Positions 1 through 4,715 of a stretch of 6,644 nt of DNA are shown piece after piece. The notes under the pieces were generated by a model. It made no database searches, was not told the DNA's origin, and saw nothing but the letters and a program-made list of their open reading frames with translations. The stretch's first letter is position 1. Each line of letters opens with the position of its first letter. Both the position numbers and the translations under genes were made by a program. Source of the DNA: DASPWW01 sp050697195 (lineage in GTDB: Bacteria > Actinomycetota > Thermoleophilia > Solirubrobacterales > 70-9); contig JBOGZL010000286.1 in NCBI GenBank assembly GCA_050697195.1, positions 1-6,644 on the forward strand. Reading direction: 5' to 3'.

Positions 1-58
1 CCCCCCGCCGCTCCGCCTCCTCGGTCGGGGGCGCCGCGTCCTGCTGCGCGACGCTCAC
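1..58 (-). CDS. 5' end of an unidentified gene, truncated by window edge
   Basis: Reading the minus strand, a GTG at 58-56 overlaps the TGA stop (57-55) of the oxidoreductase gene in a GTGA arrangement, the same junction style as at 1923 on the plus strand. The open frame runs to the window edge and gives 19 residues, VSVAQQDAAPPTEEAERRG, rich in Ala, Pro and Glu as in many flexible N-termini. No domain can be recognised in so short a piece, so no function is offered. The 4-nt overlap suggests it is the second gene of a minus-strand operon and translationally coupled to the oxidoreductase. The call rests on the overlap and the open frame alone; this could instead be non-coding 3' flank. Confidence 0.45.
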   Translation of the reverse strand, partial: MSVAQQDAAPPTEEAERRG

Positions 59-1209
59 CCGCGCTGCTCTCGGGCCGCGCCAACGGCCTCGGGCTGCGGA
101 TCGACCTCGTGGTCGACCCCGAACTCGCCGAGGGTGGAGAGGAACTCAGCCGGGTCGAACGCCTGCGAGGGGGCGAGCGCGCCACGCTCCTCGTATCCCG
201 GGGCGGCGGCGCGCAGCGCCCCGTGGACGATCGCGAAAGCGGTCAGCCCGTAGACGTCAACCCCGGTGGCCGTCCCGCGCCGGCGCGTCGCGCCTGCCCG
301 TGCCTCGCACGAGATCATGAACCGGCTCGCGCGCCGAGCCCCGTCGTCCGGTCCCTCGGGAAGCCTGGCGATCAGCGCGTCTCCCGCGCGCCGAAGCGGC
401 GTGCGCATCGCGAGCTCGATCACCGGCATCAGGAAGGGGGCCGCGGGCGCGAGGCGCTTGCTCGGCAGCACGGTCGCGGCGCTGAACATGGTCGAGACGC
501 TTCGCGTATCGACGTGGCGCGGCACCGTGATCTGCTCCCCGCCGGGGTAGCGGAGCATCCGCTGGTCGCCAACCGGAGGGGGAAACTCCCACGTCCCGCG
601 GTCGATGCTCCCCGACGTGGGGCGCAACGCCCCGTCGCGGTACTCGACGGCGCCCCCGCCGACGATCAGCAGGCCCGAGTGCATCGTCCCCCGGCTCATC
701 CCGAACCCCCGCACCGAGTACGCGAGCGCGAGCTCGTCGAGCGGCCCCATGTCCGCCGCGGTCAGCGCCGCGATCATGTCACCGGGGACGTAGTCGAAGC
801 CCATCGCGGGGACGAGGATCGCGCCGTTGCGCGACGCCGCGGAGCCGTAGCGCTCGAAGACCATCCGCATGAATCCCTGCTCCCCGGTCGTGTCCAGGTA
901 GTGGGTGCCGGTGTCGGCCGCCGCCGCGACCACCGGCTCGCCGTGGACGGTGAACGGGCCCGCGCACGCGATCACCGCCGCGCACGGCTCGAGCAGCTCC
1001 CGCAGGCCCGAGGGATCGTCGAGCGAGACCGCGGCCGTTCGGGCGTCGCCGCCGAGATCGGAGGCGAGGGCGTTCAGCTTCTCCGCGCTGCGGCCGGCGA
1101 GCACGCACTCCGCGCCGCGGCGGTCGAGCTCCGCCGCGACCAGCCGGCCGGTGTACCCGGTGGCGCCGTACACGGCGACCGGCCCGCTCTGGTCGGGGCG
1201 CTCGGCCAT
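55..1209 (-). CDS. Saccharopine dehydrogenase-like NAD(P)-dependent oxidoreductase (trans-acting enoyl reductase type)
   Basis: A 384-aa protein with an N-terminal Rossmann fold. The nucleotide-binding loop GATGYTG lies at residues 15-21, and Arg40 in LAGRS follows the second strand, a position that often favours NADP(H). Further family marks are CAGPF (82-86), HYLDTTGE (103-110) and MGFDYVPGD (136-144), which corresponds to the GFDSVPSD-like signature of saccharopine-dehydrogenase-related proteins. That group includes the mycobacterial trans-acting enoyl reductases of lipid biosynthesis. Length fits the family (about 380-420 aa). There is no signal peptide or membrane segment, so it should be cytosolic. 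The ATG at 1209-1207 is chosen because the Rossmann strand starts about ten residues later and a -10-like TAAGAT sits 7 nt upstream, consistent with leaderless translation; no good Shine-Dalgarno is present. The substrate cannot be told from sequence, and true saccharopine dehydrogenase activity is unlikely. It is divergent from the CBS-led operon. Confidence 0.88.
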   Translation of the reverse strand: MAERPDQSGPVAVYGATGYTGRLVAAELDRRGAECVLAGRSAEKLNALASDLGGDARTAAVSLDDPSGLRELLEPCAAVIACAGPFTVHGEPVVAAAADTGTHYLDTTGEQGFMRMVFERYGSAASRNGAILVPAMGFDYVPGDMIAALTAADMGPLDELALAYSVRGFGMSRGTMHSGLLIVGGGAVEYRDGALRPTSGSIDRGTWEFPPPVGDQRMLRYPGGEQITVPRHVDTRSVSTMFSAATVLPSKRLAPAAPFLMPVIELAMRTPLRRAGDALIARLPEGPDDGARRASRFMISCEARAGATRRRGTATGVDVYGLTAFAIVHGALRAAAPGYEERGALAPSQAFDPAEFLSTLGEFGVDHEVDPQPEAVGAAREQRG

Positions 1210-1216
1210 CGCCGTG

Positions 1217-1222
1217 ATCTTA
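1217..1222 (-). promoter_or_regulatory. Probable leaderless -10 element of the oxidoreductase gene
   Basis: On the minus strand TAAGAT (1222 to 1217) matches four of six bases of TATAAT, including the key TA...T positions. It is followed by exactly 7 nt (CACGGCG) before the ATG. This spacing would place transcription initiation at the start codon, as in the leaderless genes common in actinobacteria. No convincing -35 is seen 16-18 nt upstream, and no Shine-Dalgarno precedes the ATG, which fits the leaderless reading. It is a motif-level inference. Confidence 0.4.
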
Positions 1223-1238
1223 GACCTGACCGGGAGCG

Positions 1239-1267
1239 TGGACGCCCCCGCTGCGGGGCGTTACCGT
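1239..1267 (+). promoter_or_regulatory. Candidate promoter of the CBS-led operon
   Basis: TGGACG at 1239-1244 (four of six matches to TTGACA) and TACCGT at 1262-1267 (TA...T matches to TATAAT) are separated by an ideal 17-nt spacer. Initiation about 7 nt downstream would give a transcript starting only about 4 nt before the ATG at 1278, so a very short leader. This agrees with the absence of a Shine-Dalgarno in front of that ATG. The -10 is weak, and alternatives in this 68-bp region cannot be excluded. Confidence 0.3.
1242..1261. repeat. 7-bp inverted repeat in the divergent promoter region
   Basis: ACGCCCC (1242-1248) and GGGGCGT (1255-1261) are perfect inverted arms with a 6-nt spacer CGCTGC. 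The repeat exactly fills the space between the candidate -35 and -10 of the plus-strand promoter and lies upstream of the minus-strand -10, a position suited to a shared operator. It could equally be a chance palindrome in GC-rich DNA. There is no T-run, so it is not a canonical terminator. Confidence 0.35.
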
Positions 1268-1277
1268 ACTGCCCGGG

Positions 1278-1724
1278 ATGACCTTGAGGGAGATGATGAC
1301 GCCGCGCGTGGTCACGGCCGACTCCGATCTCGAAGTCCGCCAGGTCGCGCGGCTGATGCGCGACCACAACGTCGGCTCGGTGGTGGTGTGCGATCCGGAC
1401 GGCGGCCCGACGGCGATGGTCACCGACCGCGATCTGGCGGTCCGTGTCGTGGCGGCCCAGGAGTCCGAGTCCGCGCCGGTCGGCGAGTACAGCTCGACGC
1501 CGCTCGTCACCGGCGAGCCGGAGATGGACCTCGCCGAGGCGGCGGCGCTCATGGTCCAGCACAAGATCCGTCGCCTCCCGGTGGTCGAGGACGACGAGCT
1601 CGTGGGAATCGTCACCCTCGACGACATCGCGGTGCGGAGCGGGAACCTCGAGGTGGCGCAGCGAATGACCCACCAGGTGATCGAGGGTGCGGTGCCGGAG
1701 TTCTTCTTTCACGAGCGGGGGTGA
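1278..1724 (+). CDS. Two-CBS-domain (Bateman module) protein
   Basis: A 148-aa soluble protein made almost wholly of a CBS pair. CBS1 covers about residues 1-58: it opens with MTPRVVTADSD, continues with HNVGSVVVCDPDG and closes with VTDRDLA. CBS2 covers about 70-120, with KIRRLPVVEDDELVG at 96-110 followed by IVTLDDI (111-117). Such pairs bind adenine nucleotides (AMP, ATP, SAM, NADH) in the cleft between repeats and act as energy or ligand sensors; no effector domain is attached, so it probably works by contacting a partner. The C-terminus ends in an aromatic stretch, PEFFFHERG. ATG at 1278 is used because the CBS1 pattern begins directly after it; no clear Shine-Dalgarno is present, in line with a very short leader. 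It is the first gene of a four-gene unit, with its stop one base before the next GTG. Stand-alone CBS-pair proteins of this length are common in actinobacteria; the ligand is unknown. Confidence 0.93.
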   Translation: MTLREMMTPRVVTADSDLEVRQVARLMRDHNVGSVVVCDPDGGPTAMVTDRDLAVRVVAAQESESAPVGEYSSTPLVTGEPEMDLAEAAALMVQHKIRRLPVVEDDELVGIVTLDDIAVRSGNLEVAQRMTHQVIEGAVPEFFFHERG

Positions 1725-1725
1725 G

Positions 1726-1926
1726 GTGAACGAGACGCCCGGCCAGCAGCGAATGCGGGAGCGGATCGAGAGCGTGATCGGCCTCGCCGCCCCCGCGCTC
1801 GACCTGCTGCTCGCGGCCGGCGACCGCGTGGCGCGGATCGCCTCTCCCGCGGATCACGACTACCGCCCGGTGAAGCCGCCCCCCGAGCCCGCCCTTCTCG
1901 AGCCGCCCGGAGATCCAGCGGAGTGA
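1726..1926 (+). CDS. Small uncharacterised protein (66 aa), helix plus proline-rich tail
   Basis: I do not recognise a family. GTG at 1726 is preferred: it lies one base after the CBS stop, and GGGGGTGAG at 1717-1725 can serve as a ribosome site. An upstream in-frame ATG at 1687 would lie inside the CBS gene, and an ATG at 1753 has no Shine-Dalgarno. Residues 9-38 look like one helix or a helical hairpin: a charged start (RMRERIE), a hydrophobic core broken by Pro23, then DRVARI. This is too short and interrupted for a confident membrane span but could lie on a membrane or pack against a partner. Residues 47-64 are proline-rich (RPVKPPPEP, LLEPPGDP) and probably unstructured. Its stop overlaps the next start (GTGA), so it is translationally coupled to the membrane protein, a likely partner. 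Its coding status rests on gap-free packing and shared codon bias. Confidence 0.72.
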   Translation: MNETPGQQRMRERIESVIGLAAPALDLLLAAGDRVARIASPADHDYRPVKPPPEPALLEPPGDPAE

Positions 1927-2783
1927 GTCCCGAGGAGGTCGTCGCCCGGGAGCGGCGCTTCGCCCGCCCGGTCATGTTCGTGGCCTTTGCCGCGATCGTC
2001 GCGTTCATCGCGGCGATCGCGGTCAACCAGGGCGGGACGCTGGCAGACGCCGACACCGACGCCCAGTTCCTCGCCGAGTTCGCCGACAACAGCGGGAACC
2101 AGCTCCTCGGAGCGGTCCTCCAGGCGCTCGGCTTCGTGTTCGCGATCGCCCCGATCTTCTATCTCTTCCAGGCCGCCGCCGCGCGCTCGGACACGGTCCG
2201 CTCGGCGCTCGTCGGGATCACGGTTGCCGGCCCGCTGTTTCTCGCGATCGGCGCCGTCCTGCAGTGGTACGCGTTCGATCAGGCCGCGTCGGAGTTCTCG
2301 AGAACGGGCGAGGGACTCGGGGTCCCGGTCGGTGAGTACGCGGAGGACCTGATCCAGGACCAGGCGACGTTCGACGCTGCCCAGGGGTTCACCTTCGCGG
2401 GCACGCTCGGGCTGATCGTCGCGATCGTCTACACGTCGCTGCACGCGATGCGGACCGGGCTCCTGACCCGCTTCTGGGGCTCGCTCGGGATGGCGCTCGG
2501 CGTCTCGGTGCTGTTCCTCGGCTTCGTCGGGATCCTCGTCTTCGTCCTCGCGCTCGGGATGCTGATCGGCGGGCTGTGGATCGGCGACCGCCCCGCCGCA
2601 TGGGACGCGGGGAAGGCGGTGCCGTGGCCCTCGGCGGGCGGGCGAGCGCCCCCCGACGACGAGGCGGAGGGTGGGACGGCGGCGGCGGAGTCCGCGAATC
2701 CGCTCGAGCCCGCAGCCGGCTCCGACCAGAGCCCGGAGGGCCCGGCGCAGACGCCGCCCCGGAAGCGCAAGCGCCGGCGCTAG
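1923..2783 (+). CDS. Polytopic membrane protein with Pro/Ala/Glu-rich tail and polybasic C-terminus
   Basis: A 286-aa integral membrane protein of unrecognised family. Hydrophobic segments lie at about residues 16-34, 61-84, 95-116, 158-176 and a long one at 187-220 that may be two passes. Arg-rich flanks (residues 9-15, 88-93, 177-183) and acidic loops (41-55, 117-151) fit an N-terminus in the cytoplasm. Residues 222-286 form a hydrophilic tail rich in Ala, Pro, Gly and Glu ending in RKRKRRR. If 187-220 makes two passes (six in all), the basic tail is cytoplasmic, the more plausible topology. GTG at 1923 overlaps the preceding TGA, with GGAG at 1909-1912 as a possible ribosome site 10 nt upstream. 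No catalytic motif or transporter signature is visible. It sits between the small protein and the SDR-hydrolase fusion in one probable operon. It might anchor or partner neighbours, but function is unknown. Confidence 0.85.
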   Translation: MSPEEVVARERRFARPVMFVAFAAIVAFIAAIAVNQGGTLADADTDAQFLAEFADNSGNQLLGAVLQALGFVFAIAPIFYLFQAAAARSDTVRSALVGITVAGPLFLAIGAVLQWYAFDQAASEFSRTGEGLGVPVGEYAEDLIQDQATFDAAQGFTFAGTLGLIVAIVYTSLHAMRTGLLTRFWGSLGMALGVSVLFLGFVGILVFVLALGMLIGGLWIGDRPAAWDAGKAVPWPSAGGRAPPDDEAEGGTAAAESANPLEPAAGSDQSPEGPAQTPPRKRKRRR

Positions 2784-2785
2784 AT

Positions 2786-2790
2786 GGAGG
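2786..2790 (+). promoter_or_regulatory. Ribosome binding site that sets the start of the SDR-hydrolase fusion
   Basis: GGAGG is the strongest Shine-Dalgarno in the window and sits 4 nt before GTG at 2795. The GTG opens directly into the first strand of the Rossmann fold (VKVAVTGAGG). The reading frame is open further upstream to 2576, but that extension overlaps the membrane-protein gene and encodes low-complexity Arg/Gly sequence, so the GTG is the better start. Confidence 0.65.
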
Positions 2791-2794
2791 ATCC

Positions 2795-4702
2795 GTGAAG
2801 GTCGCGGTGACGGGGGCCGGAGGCGACTTCGGAACCGCGATCCTGCGGCGCCTGCTCGACGACGACCGCGTCGCCGAGGTGGTCGGCATCGACATCGCGC
2901 CGCCGCGGATCGAGCACGGCAAGCTGCGCGCCGAGCGCTGCGACGTTCGCTCGCCCCGGATTCGCGACCATCTCGAGGACGCGGAGGCGGTCTTGCACCT
3001 CGCGTTCGTCCTCGTCCCTGGCCGCGACCCGCGCGACGCCCACGACGTCAACCTGGGCGGGTCGCGAAACGTGCTCGAGGCCGCCGCGGCCGCCGGCGCG
3101 CGGCGGCTCGTCGTCGCCTCGAGCCTCTCGGCCTATGGCGCGCCGGCGCCCGGGCTCGAGGCGGTGGACGACGGCGCCTTTCCGGCCGGGACGCCGGAGC
3201 GCTTCTACTTCCGCGAGAAGGCCCAGGTCGAGCACCTGCTCGACTGGTGGGAGGGCGCGAACCCGGGCTCCGCGATGACGATCACGCGCTTTCGCCCCGG
3301 GTTCGTCTATGGCCCGGACTTCGACAACCCCGCGCTCGCGTTGATGGGCTCTCCGCTCGCCGTGGTCCCCGATGATGCGGGCCGCACCCAGCTCATCCAC
3401 CAGGATGATCTCGCGCGCGCGTTCTGCGAGGCGACGTTTCGGGACGCGCCGGGCGCCTACCTGCTGGTCACCGAGGACTCGATCTCGCACGAGGAGCTGG
3501 CCGAGATCTCCGGCGCACGCGTGGTCAGGATCCCCGTCCGCGCCACCGAGCTCGCGCTCGACGCGGCGCACGCCCTGCGGCTCTCGCCGGTCTCCAGCGA
3601 GTGGGCGGTGTCGGGCGACCGGGTCGGCCGGCTCGGTCGCGCCCGCGCCGAGCTCGGCTGGGAGCCCTTCGCGACGAGCCGCGAGTCCGCCTATCCGATG
3701 CTGCTCCAGCGCGGGCGTCCGGTCCGCTACCTCGACGGTCCCCCGCGGCCCGACGTCCTCGAGCGCGCGCTCGAGGTGACGACCGGAAGGCTTCGGGAGT
3801 GGGCTCGGGAGATCCCGGGGATGGGCGGGCTCGACGTGGACGCCGCCGTGGCGAGGGTCGAGCATGTGTTCATCCCCCACCGCCGCGGTCGGGTCCACCT
3901 CGAGGTGCACGAGGCGGGCCTCGGCGATCCCACGGTCGTCCTCACGCACGGGATCGGCGCCCACGCACGGCTCTACACGCCGCTCGCCGCCCGCCTGCGC
4001 GATGCGGGCTTCAACGTCGCGGTCGTTGACCGTCCGGGCCACGGGCTGTCGGAGGGACGGCGCGGGGACTGTCCGGTCGAGCCGGCGCTCGACGTGCTCG
4101 CCGACGCGGTCCGTTTCGCCCGCGCCCGATACGCGGGGCCGGTCGTGCTCGGCGGCTCCAGCATGGGCGGGATCCTCGCCTGGTACGCGCTCACCCGCGA
4201 GCCCGACGTCGACGCCGCCTTCTGCCACTTCATCGCCCACCCCGCGCTTCATCCCGACCGCGCGACCCGGCTCAAGCTCGCGCCGCTGCGCGCGCTCGCC
4301 CGGGTCGCCCCCGCCGCCCCCGTCCCCGTCAAGCAGGTGGCCGACTTCGGGGCGATCGCCGAGGATCCCCGCGTGCGCGCCTACTGGACGCAGGGGGTCG
4401 ACGGCGTGTACTGCTTCACCAACACGGCGCGCACGATCGCGAGCCTGTTCGAGTTCCGGCCACAGCTCGATTGGAGCCGGGTCGCGATCCCCACCCTGGT
4501 CGTGGTCGGCGACGGCGACCGGATGACGCCGCCCGAGTACGTGGAGAGTGTCCTGGAGCGCTCGGCGCCGCCCCGCACCACGTACCGCAGGCTCCCAGGC
4601 TGCGCCCACCTGCTCCCGATCGAGAACCTCGACGTCCTGGTGCGCGAGATCTCGAGCTGGACGCGCGAGGCGCTCGGCTCACCCTCCGGCGTGGGGGTCT
4701 GA
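2795..4702 (+). CDS. Fusion of extended SDR (NAD-dependent epimerase/dehydratase) and alpha/beta hydrolase
   Basis: A 635-aa two-enzyme protein in one unbroken frame. Residues 1 to about 325 are an extended short-chain dehydrogenase: TGAGGDFG (6-13) is the GxxGxxG loop and Asp33 ends strand 2, suggesting NAD(H). HLAF (68-71), Ser109/Ser110 in ASSLSAYG and Tyr138-x3-Lys142 are the expected catalytic elements, followed by RFRPGFVYGPD. After a linker, residues from about 356 form an alpha/beta hydrolase: the oxyanion-hole HG is 385-386, RPGHGLSEG resembles monoglyceride lipase/S33 enzymes, and the nucleophile elbow GSSMG has Ser456. Asp575 (GDGDRMTP) and His605 (GCAHLLP) complete the triad. Both halves therefore look active. 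No signal peptide is seen, so it is cytosolic. It is the last gene of the operon, 11 nt after the membrane-protein stop. The substrate is unknown; lipid, ester or lactone chemistry is inference only. Confidence 0.9.
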   Translation: MKVAVTGAGGDFGTAILRRLLDDDRVAEVVGIDIAPPRIEHGKLRAERCDVRSPRIRDHLEDAEAVLHLAFVLVPGRDPRDAHDVNLGGSRNVLEAAAAAGARRLVVASSLSAYGAPAPGLEAVDDGAFPAGTPERFYFREKAQVEHLLDWWEGANPGSAMTITRFRPGFVYGPDFDNPALALMGSPLAVVPDDAGRTQLIHQDDLARAFCEATFRDAPGAYLLVTEDSISHEELAEISGARVVRIPVRATELALDAAHALRLSPVSSEWAVSGDRVGRLGRARAELGWEPFATSRESAYPMLLQRGRPVRYLDGPPRPDVLERALEVTTGRLREWAREIPGMGGLDVDAAVARVEHVFIPHRRGRVHLEVHEAGLGDPTVVLTHGIGAHARLYTPLAARLRDAGFNVAVVDRPGHGLSEGRRGDCPVEPALDVLADAVRFARARYAGPVVLGGSSMGGILAWYALTREPDVDAAFCHFIAHPALHPDRATRLKLAPLRALARVAPAAPVPVKQVADFGAIAEDPRVRAYWTQGVDGVYCFTNTARTIASLFEFRPQLDWSRVAIPTLVVVGDGDRMTPPEYVESVLERSAPPRTTYRRLPGCAHLLPIENLDVLVREISSWTREALGSPSGVGV

Positions 4703-4708
4703 CGCCGG
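4686..4708. terminator. Hairpin candidate at the convergent gene junction
   Basis: CCGGCGT (4686-4692) and ACGCCGG (4702-4708) form a perfect 7-bp stem with a 9-nt loop. It begins inside the last codons of the fusion gene, spans its TGA and reaches the 13-nt gap before the acs stop. No T-run follows on either strand, so it is at best a non-canonical, possibly bidirectional terminator. Short GC palindromes are frequent by chance here. Confidence 0.22.
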
Positions 4709-4715
4709 CGCGGCG

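Noticed and set aside
109..1281. 390-aa plus-strand open frame antisense to the oxidoreductase
   Set aside because: Shadow of the Rossmann-fold gene, rich in Arg/Pro/His with no recognisable fold.
905..1729. 274-aa plus-strand open frame across the divergent promoter and the CBS gene
   Set aside because: It spans the intergenic promoter region and reads the CBS gene in the wrong frame; its sequence is low complexity.
2576..2794. 73-residue N-terminal extension of the SDR-hydrolase protein
   Set aside because: It overlaps the membrane-protein gene, is Arg/Gly-rich, and lies upstream of a strong GGAGG plus GTG that opens straight into the Rossmann strand.
2784..2798. Four-codon mini-ORF (MEDP) between the membrane-protein stop and the fusion start, its TGA overlapping the GTG
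   Set aside because: Suggests a coupling leader at first sight, but its ATG is part of the Shine-Dalgarno region and has no ribosome site of its own; most simply chance.
2780..4609. 609-aa minus-strand open frame antisense to the fusion gene
   Set aside because: Antisense shadow with Arg/Glu/Asp/His-rich composition and no motifs, whereas the plus strand encodes two complete catalytic domains over the same bases.
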